A DNA stretch of 64,000 nt from Priestia abyssalis (GTDB taxonomy: Bacteria; Bacillota; Bacilli; Bacillales; Bacillaceae_H), in NCBI RefSeq assembly GCF_002019595.1, contig NZ_KV917369.1, positions 3,550,624 to 3,614,623 on the forward strand. Reading direction: 5' to 3'. This document shows, piece by piece, positions 32,579-41,997 of the stretch. The position numbers and the translations under genes are program-made. The notes beneath the pieces are model-generated. The model saw only the letters and a program-made list of their open reading frames with translations, was not told where the DNA came from and did not search any database. Each line of letters starts with the position of its first letter. The stretch's first letter is position 1.

Positions 32579-32725
32579 GGTTCAAAAAGGAGGACAAAAA
32601 GGACCAAGAAGTTCAAGGAAGCGCCGTCTCGAGCAACGGAGCGTATGCTGTTAATACGTGAGTAGCGGAGAGACAAGCTGACGCCGAAATTCGACGGTCA
32701 TTTTTCCCGGACTTTTTGAACAACC
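32579..32725 (+). repeat. Structured repeat, family R4, between kbl and tdh
   Basis: 147-bp element bounded by GGTTCAAAAAG and CTTTTTGAACAACC, which pair. Inside, GACC / GGTC, GTCTC / GAGAC and ACGGAGCGTATGC suggest a multi-stem fold. It is GC-richer than its surroundings. It begins 6 bp after the kbl stop and ends 50 bp before tdh. From memory, very similar elements occur between genes in other Bacillaceae; only one copy is in this window. Confidence 0.6.
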
Positions 32726-32775
32726 TCTTTAAGGGGATTGCTTGTTGCAGAGTGCATAACGGGGAGGAATTTCTA

Positions 32776-33735
32776 ATGAAAAAGGTCTTAGTAACGGGGG
32801 CTTTAGGCCAAATTGGTTCAGAACTAACGCTGAAAATGAGAGAAATTTACGGAAGTGACAATATTATTGCGACGGACATTCGAAAAACGGAAAGCGATGT
32901 AGTCCAATCAGGTCCATTTGAGATTTTAGATGTTACAGATGAAAAAGCGATGTTTAACATGGCTAAAAAACATGAAGTGGATACGATTATTCATTTAGCC
33001 GCTTTATTGTCAGCAACAGCTGAAAAGAAGCCTCTTTTAGCCTGGCATTTAAACATGGGCGGATTGGTGAATGCTTTGGAAGCAGCACGAGAATTGAATT
33101 GCCAATTCTTCACACCTAGTTCGATTGGTTCGTTTGGTCCAACCACTCCTAAAGATTGGACTCCGCAAGACATCATTCAACGGCCGACTACGATGTACGG
33201 AGTGAATAAAGTATCTGGAGAATTGTTATGTGATTATTACTATCATAAATTTGGAGTTGATACGAGAGGTCTTCGATTCCCGGGACTGATCTCGTATGTT
33301 ACACCTCCTGGCGGGGGTACGACCGACTATGCAGTTGAAATTTATTATGAAGCGATTAAAAACAAGAGATATACTTCTTACATTGATAAGGGAACATATA
33401 TGGATATGATGTATATGCCTGACGCTTTAGATGCGATCATTACATTAATGGAGGCAGATGCTTCAAAACTAAAACACCGGAATTCTTTCAATGTGTCTGC
33501 TATGAGCTTTGATCCGGAGCAAATTGCAGCCGAAATTAAAAAGTATATTCCGGAATTTGTCATAAATTATGAAGTGGATCCTGTAAGACAATCTATTGCC
33601 GACAGTTGGCCTAATAGAATAGATTCAACTTGTGCAAAGGAAGAATGGGGATTTAAAGCGGAATATGATTTAGAGAAAATGACGAAGGATATGTTGATGA
33701 AGCTGAGATTAAAGTCACTTTTAATTACCGCATAA
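32776..33735 (+). CDS. tdh: L-threonine 3-dehydrogenase, SDR (epimerase-like) type
   Basis: 319 residues from the ATG at 32776 (GGGGAGG 8 bp upstream). The NAD-binding SDR motif is [20 protein letters not shown]. The catalytic Y-x3-K is in [18 protein letters not shown], with PSSIGSFGP supplying the Ser. Conserved [20 protein letters not shown] is diagnostic for the short-chain Tdh group also found in Flavobacterium and Staphylococcus. It oxidises threonine to 2-amino-3-ketobutyrate, the substrate of Kbl encoded upstream. The R4 repeat interrupts the pair, so the genes may still be one transcript. Confidence 0.92.
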   Translation: MKKVLVTGALGQIGSELTLKMREIYGSDNIIATDIRKTESDVVQSGPFEILDVTDEKAMFNMAKKHEVDTIIHLAALLSATAEKKPLLAWHLNMGGLVNALEAARELNCQFFTPSSIGSFGPTTPKDWTPQDIIQRPTTMYGVNKVSGELLCDYYYHKFGVDTRGLRFPGLISYVTPPGGGTTDYAVEIYYEAIKNKRYTSYIDKGTYMDMMYMPDALDAIITLMEADASKLKHRNSFNVSAMSFDPEQIAAEIKKYIPEFVINYEVDPVRQSIADSWPNRIDSTCAKEEWGFKAEYDLEKMTKDMLMKLRLKSLLITA

Positions 33736-33742
33736 AGGAAAC

Positions 33743-33893
33743 CTTCCATCAGTGGGGTTTCCTTTATCCCCCACTTAAGCTTCTCCAATGACTAAAGAAC
33801 GAAGACTAAACCGCGACGTTAATCTCTACGTCTTCGCCAGCACATCCTGTGCGTCGGAAGTGGAGGTCTTACTGCCCGTTAATGCGGAATAAA
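33743..33893 (+). ncRNA. Structured 3'-UTR repeat, family R2, copy 2
   Basis: Begins 8 bp after the tdh stop. CTTCCATCAGTGGGG and ATCCCCCACTTAAG form the first hairpin. Internal stems are GAAGAC / GTCTTC and GCACA / TGTGC. It ends GGAAGTGGAGG, TCTTACTGCCCGTTAA, TGCGGAATAAA, matching the end of 17246-17390. Its middle has no similarity to copy 1. Confidence 0.6.
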
Positions 33894-33984
33894 AGAGTTG
33901 TAACACTCTTTTATTCGAGTTACTTCACTCAGAAATTTTGAGATTTTTTAACGTTAAGTGATGCACCTTTTATAACCATTGAAA

Positions 33985-33998
33985 AGTAAGCGCTTTCT
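33985..33998. promoter_or_regulatory. cre-like site upstream of sstT
   Basis: AGTAAGCGCTTTCT matches the cre consensus except for the first base, 159 bp before the sstT start. Carbon control of an amino acid transporter is plausible. No other feature is seen in 33894-34156. Confidence 0.4.
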
Positions 33999-34156
33999 AT
34001 AGGCGTATAACACAGCAACTCTTTTTCTTTAAGGTCATCTATTATTCAATCGTATCTATTTGTAATGGACTTAACACTATCTTAAGTGTTAGAAGAAATG
34101 AATAGCCCGATATTAGCAATGTTAAAATTTTATCTTAAACTAGTGGGGGAATATCT

Positions 34157-35395
34157 ATGAAGAGTATAGTGAAAAAGTGGAGTCAATTGAGTCTGGTAAA
34201 ACAAATCATTATAGGTTTAATTATTGGTATTACCTTGGCTGTAGCGATTCCAGAAGCAGCAAAACCTGTTGTCATTTTTGGCTCTTTATTTGTAGGCGCT
34301 TTGAAAGCAATTGCACCTGTGTTGGTACTCTTCTTGGTTATGTCGGCCATCGCTCAACATAAGAGCGGTCACCAAACGAATATGAAGTCCATTATTGTCC
34401 TATACCTTTTAGGAACCTTTTTAGCTGGATTAACGGCCGTTATTGTAAGTTTTATTTTCCCTGTAAGCTTAACACTTGCAGAGGGCGCTGAGGGTGTGAC
34501 GGCTCCCGGCGGTGTTGTAGAGGTTCTCAAAACATTATTGCTGAACATCGTTGATAACCCGGTTAAAGCGATTTATAATGCGAACTACATCGGTATTTTA
34601 GCTTGGGCGATACTCCTTGGTTTGGCGTTAAGAAATGCCCCTGATACGACAAAAACGATGATTTCTAATTTTTCAGATGCTGTATCCAAAATGGTTACAT
34701 GGGTCATTAAATTTGCGCCATTAGGCATCATGGGTCTAGTGTTTGAATCGATTACTGCAAATGGAATTGAGTCGTTACTAGGTTATGGGAAATTGCTTGC
34801 GGTGTTGATTGGTTGTATGGTCTTTGTGGCGCTGGTTGTCAATCCGGTCATTGCGTTCGTATTTATCCGTCAAAACCCTTACCCGCTTGTTTTTAAGTGC
34901 TTAAAGGAAAGCGGCATTACAGCATTTTTTACACGCAGCTCAGCTTCCAATATTCCTGTCAATATGAGATTATGCGAAAATTTAGGTTTGGATAAAGATA
35001 GTTATTCAGTGTCCATTCCATTAGGGGCAACCATCAATATGGCGGGTGCCGCTGTTACGATTTCTGTGTTGACACTTGCGGCGGTTCATACACTTGGCAT
35101 TCAAGTGGACCTTCCTACAGCTATCATTCTCAGCGTACTGTCAGCAGTATGTGCTTGCGGTGCTTCAGGGGTTGCTGGTGGATCGTTATTGCTGATTCCG
35201 CTGGCATGCAGCTTATTTGGAATCCCGGCTGAGGTTGCGATGCAAGTAGTTGGAGTAGGCTTTATCATCGGTGTTTTACAAGACTCTTTTGAAACGGCCC
35301 TTAACTCATCTACTGATGTACTTTTCACAGCAGCAGCTGAATTTAAAGAGTGGCGTAAAAAAGGGAAAAAAATAGAGATCCGTAAAGCAGCATAA
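34157..35395 (+). CDS. sstT: Serine/threonine:Na+ symporter SstT
   Basis: 412 residues, ATG behind GTGGGGGAA. Member of the DAACS (glutamate transporter) fold: about eight TM helices plus two hairpins. SstT features are [56 protein letters not shown], the hairpin [36 protein letters not shown] and [20 protein letters not shown]. It brings in serine and threonine with sodium. Lying after kbl and tdh, it completes a threonine import and degradation set. A strong terminator follows. Confidence 0.93.
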   Translation: MKSIVKKWSQLSLVKQIIIGLIIGITLAVAIPEAAKPVVIFGSLFVGALKAIAPVLVLFLVMSAIAQHKSGHQTNMKSIIVLYLLGTFLAGLTAVIVSFIFPVSLTLAEGAEGVTAPGGVVEVLKTLLLNIVDNPVKAIYNANYIGILAWAILLGLALRNAPDTTKTMISNFSDAVSKMVTWVIKFAPLGIMGLVFESITANGIESLLGYGKLLAVLIGCMVFVALVVNPVIAFVFIRQNPYPLVFKCLKESGITAFFTRSSASNIPVNMRLCENLGLDKDSYSVSIPLGATINMAGAAVTISVLTLAAVHTLGIQVDLPTAIILSVLSAVCACGASGVAGGSLLLIPLACSLFGIPAEVAMQVVGVGFIIGVLQDSFETALNSSTDVLFTAAAEFKEWRKKGKKIEIRKAA

Positions 35396-35421
35396 GGAAG
35401 AAATCCTCTTATCTGTGATTG

Positions 35422-35470
35422 AACTGCACCCCAATTGTTAAACTCGGCAATTGGAGGTGCAGTTTTTTTA
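35422..35470 (+). terminator. Terminator of sstT
   Basis: AACTGCACC..CAATTG / CAATTG..GGTGCAGTT arms and a T7 tail. Confidence 0.9.
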
Positions 35471-35621
35471 TGGAAAACTAGACTTTAAACAAAAATGAGC
35501 TGCTATTTGTGAATATCTTCAAGTGTTAGGTAAACTAAAAGTAAATATGATATACGCTTGTTTTTTACTGTTTTATCGGTAGGTTCAAGTTTTATAATTT
35601 TTTTGCTCCAGAACCCCTTTT

Positions 35622-37220
35622 TCAGCCCCCTTTCCTCATTTCTGCTACAATTGTCTGGTTTCTTCCTGATTTCTTAGCTTTATACAAAGCTTGGTCGGCT
35701 AAATGAATCAGCCCTTCAGGCGAATCTGAATGCAAAGAATAGTGTGCGATACCTAGTGAAACTGTAATAGGTTTCCCAACAGGATTGGCCCCTTTTTCCA
35801 GTCTATTGCGGATTCGTTCAGCCACAAGATAAGCCTCCTCAACTGCCGCATGTGAAATAAGTGCAATAAATTCTTCACCTCCGAAACGACAACACACATC
35901 ACCTGGTCGGACAGATGATGTAATAATTTTCGAGAAATGCTTCAAAACCTTATCCCCGGCCTGATGACCGTATGTGTCATTAATGGTTTTAAATCTATCA
36001 ATATCCATAATAATAATAGAAAAAGATGTTTGGTCCTCAATCCATTTATGCATGATTGCTTCGAGTGTTCTCCGGTTTGCCAGCCCTGTCAATGGATCTG
36101 ACATTGCATCATGCGTCAATTGATCCGTTTTCTTTTTAATATCCATTAATGCATAGCTAATTGCTTTTGTTAACAAGTCGGCCTCTCTATTCCAATGATG
36201 TTTTCTTTCAGGAAGTTCAACTTTTTCTCTACTGATTTTGCTCACTAGGTTGGCCAGTGATACGAAAGGTTTCGCCAATTGGCGTGCTAGCACTATGACG
36301 ACTAGCATTAATAATACAAATGGAGGCAGTATATATAATAGAAGAGATTTTATATAATCAATCAATTGTTCATAAACGACATTGACAGGCGACGCCACAA
36401 CCACTCCCCAGCCATTTTCCGGAACCTTTATGTATCCCGATAGTAAAGCCTCTCCCTTCAAGTTAACCATCTGTTCATGTCCGCTTTGACCTTGTATAAG
36501 TTTTTGGACGACTTGATCGGCGCTGATATCCTTGCCTAACTGGTTTTTGTCTGGATAGAAAAGCAATTGACCATTGGATGATACGATGTAAAAATATGAG
36601 CCTAGTTTATCCGTTGGGTTGCTGCCGAAGATCATATTCAGAATGTTTTTTTCGTGAATATAAATAGATCCTCCGATATACCCACGGTATCTACCTTTCA
36701 TATCATATATGGGCTCGCTCATAAATACGATGAGGCGTTTGGATTTTGCTGTAATATAAGGTTTGGAGATGTAAGGCTTTTTCGATACCAATGCGGCCTT
36801 TGCTTCCTCCGTTTTAATATATTGTCCAACTATACCAAGTGATTTCGGAGACACATTGCGAACGATACCCGTTTCATCCACCACGACAATAGAATTAAAG
36901 TAGTGGCTGCTATGACGCAGTAGTTCTAGATTAGAATCAATTTCATCTGTATTCATAGAATTCATATTTGATAGGGTGCTCGCGGAATAGCGTAAGCTGC
37001 TCCGCATGGATTTAAACAAAGAGTCTATGGTCTCACTCATTTTGACTGCGCTTGTATAATTCAAGGTGAGTGTAGTATCAATCAGTGACTGTTTTTTCGA
37101 TTGATAGGATGCAATGAGAAGAATGGTTAAAGTCATGAGAACAGATAAGGAGACCAACCCCGTTAAAAGTGTGGTCAGGCTAATCCTTTTCCATTGGTTT
37201 TCTTTTTTTTCGCGTAGCAC
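35622..37220 (-). CDS. Membrane-bound diguanylate cyclase with extracellular Cache sensor
   Basis: 532 residues from a GTG (AAGGAGG about 13 bp upstream, rather long). TM1 at about 18-42. A large extracellular double-Cache domain follows (about 43-285; FNSIVVVDETGIVRNVSPKS, RYRGYIGGSIYIHE, GSYFYIVSSNGQLLFYPDKN), then TM2 near 290-310, a HAMP-like linker and the GGDEF domain (about 375-530). DPLTGLANRR starts the domain. The active site reads GGEEF, and R-P-G-D five residues before it is an intact inhibitory I-site. It should make c-di-GMP from two GTP under control of an extracellular small ligand. Stands alone on the minus strand. Confidence 0.93.
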   Translation of the reverse strand: MLREKKENQWKRISLTTLLTGLVSLSVLMTLTILLIASYQSKKQSLIDTTLTLNYTSAVKMSETIDSLFKSMRSSLRYSASTLSNMNSMNTDEIDSNLELLRHSSHYFNSIVVVDETGIVRNVSPKSLGIVGQYIKTEEAKAALVSKKPYISKPYITAKSKRLIVFMSEPIYDMKGRYRGYIGGSIYIHEKNILNMIFGSNPTDKLGSYFYIVSSNGQLLFYPDKNQLGKDISADQVVQKLIQGQSGHEQMVNLKGEALLSGYIKVPENGWGVVVASPVNVVYEQLIDYIKSLLLYILPPFVLLMLVVIVLARQLAKPFVSLANLVSKISREKVELPERKHHWNREADLLTKAISYALMDIKKKTDQLTHDAMSDPLTGLANRRTLEAIMHKWIEDQTSFSIIIMDIDRFKTINDTYGHQAGDKVLKHFSKIITSSVRPGDVCCRFGGEEFIALISHAAVEEAYLVAERIRNRLEKGANPVGKPITVSLGIAHYSLHSDSPEGLIHLADQALYKAKKSGRNQTIVAEMRKGG

Positions 37221-37428
37221 AGGTATCCGATGCCCTCCTTGTGTTCAAGTTGTAAAGATTAAAAAACTTAATAATAATTCGTTAACTATTAGCCTTTATC
37301 ATAAGTGAAAAAACCTACCATATATACTGCATGAAAACACCTTATACCATGTTTAAAGTCGTAAAAGGCGATTCATTGCGATAGATATTTAGTCAACTAT
37401 CGGCGATTGATCATGAAATAAACGAACA

Positions 37429-37466
37429 AAAGACGGTTTTTCTTATGTAAAAGGAAAACCGTCTTT
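37429..37466. terminator. Hairpin, probable terminator
   Basis: AAAGACGGTTTT / AAAACCGTCTTT arms. No plus-strand gene precedes it; it may be left from a deleted gene. The surrounding 37221-37671 has no gene. Confidence 0.55.
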
Positions 37467-37671
37467 CCGTTTCCAAAATAAGTCATAGCGTATGTTTTTC
37501 ACGCTTTGTTACTACCTCTAATATAAACTTAGAAGATTTAATACACATTTTACTTAAGTAGAGAAAGAAAAGAATGTGCTTATTTTTTTCGCTAACAATC
37601 CACATTATAGGAAATATTTATCATTTTATCAAATAATGTATAATTTCATAGAAAGATGTCATAGTTTTTTC

Positions 37672-37728
37672 GAGAGTCCTTAAAAAGAGGTACTTTTTAC
37701 ATACTACCTCTTTCTACCATGACTCTCT
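37672..37728 (+). other. Nested hairpin upstream of broken MFS gene
   Basis: GAGAGTC / GACTCTC encloses AGAGGTA / TACCTCT. Two separate stems in one nested structure with a bulge look like an RNA control element or a large operator. It lies before the promoter at 37759-37786, so it is not in that leader unless another promoter exists. Confidence 0.35.
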
Positions 37729-37758
37729 CACTATTTTACATTTTTTTCTAAATAACAA

Positions 37759-37786
37759 TTGACATTATTTGATCATAGGTTAAAAT
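37759..37786 (+). promoter_or_regulatory. Sigma-A type promoter
   Basis: TTGACA, 16-bp spacer, TAAAAT, 75 bp before the ATG of the broken MFS gene. Confidence 0.5.
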
Positions 37787-37860
37787 TTTGCATTAAGTAA
37801 ACTTTTTTGAAGAAATTAACTTCCGTAAAAACAAATACGCATATAAGGGAGGAATTAATT

Positions 37861-38824
37861 ATGAAGGAATCAATCAAGTCTCAAAGATCATACATTCTAC
37901 GTGCAATTTAATAATAATAAGCACCTAAACTATGATTGGATTATCAATGCAACAGGTCCGTCTAAACATCTTTCTGGTCCTTGTAAAAGCGGGTTAATTG
38001 GCTCCTTAATCAGCAATGGCTATGCCACGATTAATAATTATGGCGGGGTAAAAACTTATTTTGGATGGAGATCAGGCTTTTTAGTTCTCTGTCTGATTGA
38101 TCTAATGGCTTTGATTCTTTCTACTTTTGGTTTGAAAGAATCTAATAAGAACTCTGATCCGAATGCTGCAAATATTATTACTATACTAAATAACTATAGA
38201 TATCTTTTAACTCAAAGATTATTTTTAGCGTACAGTATTACTATTGGTCTTGCATGGTGTGCTTATTATTCTTTCATACAGTCATCGTCTTTTGTGTTTC
38301 AAAGTGTCTTTAAAGTAACACCGACTGTTTATTATGATGCCATGTATGAAATAATTATCATAGGCTATATTATAGGTACTACATTTACAAGACGATATTC
38401 CAATAAAATTGGAATAAATCATGTGATTATATATGAAAGTTTCGTCGCTTTAGGATCTTCAATTTTAATGCTTGTTCTAACATACTTTAATCTAGGATTA
38501 ATTTTAAGCATTTTGGTACCTATGACTATCCTTATGATGGGAGTCGGTGGAATTTTCCCAGCTTGTCAAGCTGCAGTCATGCAACCGTTCACTCACATTG
38601 CCGGAACTGCGTCAGGATTGTTTTTCTTTATCCAAATGATTTTTGGAGCAATTTGTGGTCTTATTCTTAGTAGCTTCCATATTGATTCACAAGCACCTAT
38701 GGTGTTAACAATTGTTGTGTCTTGCCTTCTACTATCGTTAAGTTCCTACCTTCTCCCGCCCCAAAATAGGGATATCTTAACGAGTAAGGAGTATTCTTCA
38801 GAATCTGGTTCAAGAAATCTATGA
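37861..38824 (+). pseudogene. Bcr/CflA-type MFS transporter with internal deletion
   Basis: The true start is intact: GGAGG, ATG at 37861 and MKESIKSQRSYILRAI, which resembles the N-terminus of Bcr/CflA exporters, then a stop. A second frame carries the C-terminal part from about TM5 onward: NNYGGVKTYFGWRSGFLVLC, then GLKES, a central loop and six further TM helices to a polar tail at 38824. The DMYLPS signature and TM1-4 are lost. The longest frame gives 307 residues against about 400 normal. So a deletion with frameshift has removed the transporter core. The promoter and ribosome site are still present. Confidence 0.75.
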
Positions 38825-38949
38825 GACTTGAACATACTGGTACTACTAAACTAAAAAGATCTGTTAACTCAAAAAGTAAAAGTCCCAAGAAGATAAATTT
38901 TATTGAAACATGTATCGTTCGTAAAGATCCATTCTATATAACAAGTAGA

Positions 38950-38981
38950 AAGCCTGGATTCCATTAGGATCAGGCTTTTTT
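38950..38981 (+). terminator. Terminator after broken MFS gene
   Basis: AAGCCTG / CAGGCTT arms with a T6 tail. Confidence 0.85.
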
Positions 38982-39075
38982 GCTTTCTATAATATTGTTA
39001 GCCTATTATTTTAGGATAAGAAAAGAAACATAAGTGAATAGTCAGTTGGTTTTGATTTCATACAACAGATAAACA

Positions 39076-40344
39076 TTATGAAATTTTGTTCGTTACCTCT
39101 TGTATATAGGCGTCTTTCTCTTTTTCGTTAAATTGGCCTTCCCATTTTGAAATAACAACTGCTGCCAGCGAGTTACCTATGACGTTAACCGCTGTTCGTG
39201 CCATATCTAGAAGACGGTCAATCCCAGCGATAAAGGCTAATCCTTCTACCGGGATTCCAACTGTACCGAGCGTCGCCAACAATACAACAAATGAGACTCC
39301 CGGAACCCCCGCAATTCCTTTAGATGTAACCATCAATACAAGTAATAAAGAGATTTGTTCGCTAATCGATAAATCAATTCCATACATTTGCGCAATAAAG
39401 ATTGCCGCTAATGCTTGATATAACGTAGACCCATCTAAGTTGAAAGAATATCCTGTTGGAATAACGAATGAAGCGATTCCCTTTGGACATCCCAATTTCT
39501 CCATTTTAGTCATGATGCGAGGTAAAACAGTCTCAGAACTAGCCGTTGAATAGGCAAGGATCAGTTCGTCTTTTAATAGCTTAATAAAATGAATAATGTT
39601 AATGCCCGCCCATCTTGCGACAAGCCCTAAAACAAATAGCACAAAGAAAATCATCGTCGCATACACAAGAATCATTAACTTACTTAATGGGATCAATGAT
39701 TGGACACCGAATTTTGATACTGTTACACCAATCAATGCAAATACACCAAATGGAGCAAATTTCATGATTTGGTTTGTCACATAGAACATGGCTTCAGCTG
39801 TACCCTCGAAAAACTTTAAGACAGGCTTTCCTTTTTCCCCAATAGCGGCTACTCCCAGCCCAAATAAAACAGAGAAAAAGATAATCGCTAACATGTTTCC
39901 TTCTGTCATTGCTGCAATGATGTTCGGAGGAACGATGTTGACGAAAGTTTCAGCAAAACCGTGGCTTTTCGTTTCCTCAGTTGTCTCTACATAGCTGTCG
40001 ATATCTGTCTTCTGTAAGGAGGACATATCAACGCCGCTGCCAGGTTGAAAGATATTTGCCGCTAGCAGCCCAACGAGAATGGCAATAGTCGTAATGATTT
40101 CAAAATATAAAATGGTTTTCCCACCCAGTTTGCCAAGCTTTTTCATATCCCCAACGCCGGCAACACCGACAATTAAGCTGGAAACAACAATTGGAATCAC
40201 AATCATTTTGATTAAGCGAATAAAAATGTCCCCAATTGGCTGAAGAAACTCTACTACTTGTGTGTTTCCATAAAAAATTGCCCCTACACTGATTCCTGCA
40301 ATTAGTCCGATAAAAATTTGCCAGGCTAGTCCAAGTCTTTTCAT
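39076..40344 (-). CDS. Dicarboxylate/amino acid:cation symporter (GltP/DctA family)
   Basis: 422 residues from the ATG at 40344 (GGAAGGTGA 8 bp upstream); the open frame runs 24 codons further up. DAACS fold: GLAWQIFIGLIAGISVGAIF (TM1), IFIRLIKMIVIPIVVSSLIVG (TM2), hairpin 1 AYSTASSETVLPRIM, the TM7 sodium motif SYSFNLDGSTLY-type GYSFNLDGST, and hairpin 2 SKGIAGVPGVSFVVLLATLG. It imports glutamate/aspartate or C4-dicarboxylates with H+ or Na+. Remnants of an L-asparaginase gene lie just upstream, which hints at an aspartate-related role. It is not SstT-like and not a duplicate of 34157-35395. Confidence 0.9.
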   Translation of the reverse strand: MKRLGLAWQIFIGLIAGISVGAIFYGNTQVVEFLQPIGDIFIRLIKMIVIPIVVSSLIVGVAGVGDMKKLGKLGGKTILYFEIITTIAILVGLLAANIFQPGSGVDMSSLQKTDIDSYVETTEETKSHGFAETFVNIVPPNIIAAMTEGNMLAIIFFSVLFGLGVAAIGEKGKPVLKFFEGTAEAMFYVTNQIMKFAPFGVFALIGVTVSKFGVQSLIPLSKLMILVYATMIFFVLFVLGLVARWAGINIIHFIKLLKDELILAYSTASSETVLPRIMTKMEKLGCPKGIASFVIPTGYSFNLDGSTLYQALAAIFIAQMYGIDLSISEQISLLLVLMVTSKGIAGVPGVSFVVLLATLGTVGIPVEGLAFIAGIDRLLDMARTAVNVIGNSLAAVVISKWEGQFNEKEKDAYIQEVTNKIS

Positions 40345-40465
40345 AAATAAATTCACCTTCCGTTTCAATTGTAAGAATTCTAATTTTGCTTTCTTCCCGT
40401 TCATTGATAATTGCATGCCCGATAGACCCTATTGAATTATTCATAGCCATGAAGGAAAAACCATT

Positions 40466-40654
40466 GGGATTAGACATATCCGAATCGATGTGTGCGAACT
40501 GCTCAGCGAAGATATGAGCAAGATCTTTTAGTGTCGGAATCGATTACAGAAGTTGATTCGGAGTTAAGATATCAGTTTGATAGCTGATAGTTTGAGTTGA
40601 AGTAAAGTCAGTTCTGGCGATGGTGCCACCTGTTGCTGAAATTTTAATATTAGA
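40466..40654 (-). pseudogene. L-asparaginase (AnsZ/AnsB-like) N-terminal remnant
   Basis: Minus-strand translation from 40654 reads SNIKISATGGTIA, the catalytic ATGGTIA motif of asparaginases, then STQTISYQTDILTPNQLL, an in-frame TAA, and SIPTLKDLAHIFAEQFAHID, which follows the family pattern V-P-E-L-K-x-I-A-x-x-x-G-E-Q-x-x-x-I. No start codon or later catalytic motifs are found in frame. A weak further fragment (LSDEIYSSDV) at 40773-40979 resembles the asparaginase L-N-D-E-I-x-S-A-R-x-V block but lies in the wrong order. Confidence 0.55.
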
Positions 40655-40987
40655 TCACTTTTTAATAGGGTGTGATGTATTAGCATCATTTGCAGAGTTA
40701 GCTAATCATCCGTATAGACATGAATGTTAATGCAGCGGAAGATGATGTTTTCTTTTTCGTCTTGTTAAGAAACTATTGAAATCTGATTTTGTTATGTACT
40801 AATCTTGTCCCACCTTTCATGGCCATATATGTATTTGTTAAAACATCAGATGAATAAATTTCATCAGAAAGCAATTCTTGAAAGGGCCTTGATGCACCAC
40901 TGGCAATGGTGAATGAAACGACACTGTAATAGCTTCTACTGGAGGTTTCATCACAGGCAGGTTTCAAAACTCCAAACACTCAAAAAT

Positions 40988-41001
40988 ATTAAGCGCTTTC
41001 A
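40988..41001. promoter_or_regulatory. cre-like site upstream of asparaginase remnant
   Basis: ATTAAGCGCTTTCA keeps the AAGCGCTTTCA core of a strong cre. It may be the old promoter-proximal operator of the decayed asparaginase gene. Confidence 0.35.
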
Positions 41002-41047
41002 AATTTCTTCTGTCTAACAAAAACATAACTTTAATTTATAATAAGAA

Positions 41048-41080
41048 CTACCGAATCCTACCGAATCCTACAAAATCCTA
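41048..41080. repeat. Three tandem 10-bp repeats
   Basis: CCGAATCCTA occurs twice in a row, followed by CAAAATCCTA, and preceded by CTA. A short A/T-rich stretch follows. Ten-bp phasing places all copies on one DNA face. Confidence 0.6.
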
Positions 41081-41129
41081 CATATATAATTTTTAATTTT
41101 TAAAAAATAAGTATACTTTACGAATTTTA

Positions 41130-41411
41130 GGATCCTGGTGCAAAAACTACTCCCTAGAAACATACAGTGTCAGTATTGTTTAAATAACGAATCTGTCTTA
41201 TTTTGACGCCTTCAAGTATCACTTTGCTCGTCTTTTAGTTGTTAAGTTAAATGGATACTGGATATGCTGGATTTTTATCAACTGCTATCAACTGAGGCTT
41301 TGAAACATGAAAAGCAGCCAAGGCTTTCTTAAAAAAGCACTTAACTGCTTTGGTATCCCTCGATTCACTCAGATAAAAATCAATGTTCTTTCCTTCTGAA
41401 TCAACATTAAA
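41130..41411 (-). mobile_element. IS6-family transposase remnant
   Basis: Minus-strand translation from 41411 to the stop at 41249-41247 gives FNVDSEGKNIDFYLSESRDT, KAVKCFFKKALAAFHVSKPQ, LIAVDKNPAYPVSI. This is the central DDE region of IS6/IS240/IS26-type transposases (D-x-x-G-x-x-I-D-F-Y-L-S-x-x-R-D ... F-F-x-K-A-L ... D-K-N-P-A-Y-P). The left boundary GGATCCTGGTGCAAAAA at 41130 resembles the IS6 terminal repeat. The N-terminal and C-terminal parts of the enzyme and the right end are gone. Confidence 0.75.
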
Positions 41412-41420
41412 CTTTATAGT

Positions 41421-41945
41421 TTATTTCTCCACTAATTTATAGAGACTACTCAAATTTGGAATCGACCTGATTGCTTCCAGCAACCTTGCATCACGCTGCT
41501 CCATCTGCTCTCGAAGTTTCTTGATCTCCTCTTTTAATTCCTGATTTTCCTTTATCAAATCATTTATCCTGTCCAGCTTTTCTAACTTCTTTATCAGTAT
41601 TCCGTACCATTCATCGTATTGAACGATATTATCCGGACTTTCCTTGTTTATCAGGAGATTAGCAGAATCCGATATGACAGTATGCTCTTTTTCGAGTGTC
41701 TTTTCATATTCTCGTTCCTTCATGACGATTATATCGGCAATGCGTTCCGGGGACACGGCCCCTGCGTCAGAGAGTTCCTTCATAACCCTAAAAAGTAATA
41801 TGTGGTTGTCATAGAAAACCTTATGACCGAATTCGTTTTCAGTAAACGTATAACCCGATTTTTCCAAGAGCTGTACATACTTACGTATCGTAGAGCCGGC
41901 AAGTCCTGTCATAACCGCCATATCCTTATTAGAGTACGTTTTCAT
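41421..41945 (-). CDS. MerR/RacA-like HTH protein with coiled coil (DUF3967-like tail)
   Basis: 174 residues, ATG behind GGAGGG. The N-terminal MerR-type HTH (YSNKDMAVMTGLAGSTIRKY, VQLLEKSGYTFTENEFGHKVF) is followed by a central linker, then a coiled coil (ILIKKLEKLDRINDLIKENQ, ELKEEIKKLREQMEQRDARL) and LLEAIRSIPNL. The architecture fits RacA-like chromosome-anchoring proteins and the plasmid/phage MerR-DUF3967 proteins that help replication or partition. No partition gene is adjacent. The E-Q-R-D-A-R-L-L-E-A-I motif favours the DUF3967 type. Confidence 0.7.
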   Translation of the reverse strand: MKTYSNKDMAVMTGLAGSTIRKYVQLLEKSGYTFTENEFGHKVFYDNHILLFRVMKELSDAGAVSPERIADIIVMKEREYEKTLEKEHTVISDSANLLINKESPDNIVQYDEWYGILIKKLEKLDRINDLIKENQELKEEIKKLREQMEQRDARLLEAIRSIPNLSSLYKLVEK

Positions 41946-41997
41946 ATCATTCCCTCCTTCGCTGAAGATTCGTTATGTATAGCATAATGTTCAATAC

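Noticed and set aside
35622-37220. Methyl-accepting chemotaxis receptor (based on the Cache domain)
   Set aside because: The C-terminal half is clearly GGDEF with GGEEF and an I-site, with no methyl-accepting helices.
39788-39994. Plus-strand frames opposite the dicarboxylate symporter, ger and citMHS genes
   Set aside because: Antisense shadows with no ribosome sites and low-complexity composition.
40615-40680. Plus-strand peptide resembling the RadC C-terminus (ILDHFLIG)
   Set aside because: Only a few residues match and the opposite strand gives a longer and better match to asparaginase.
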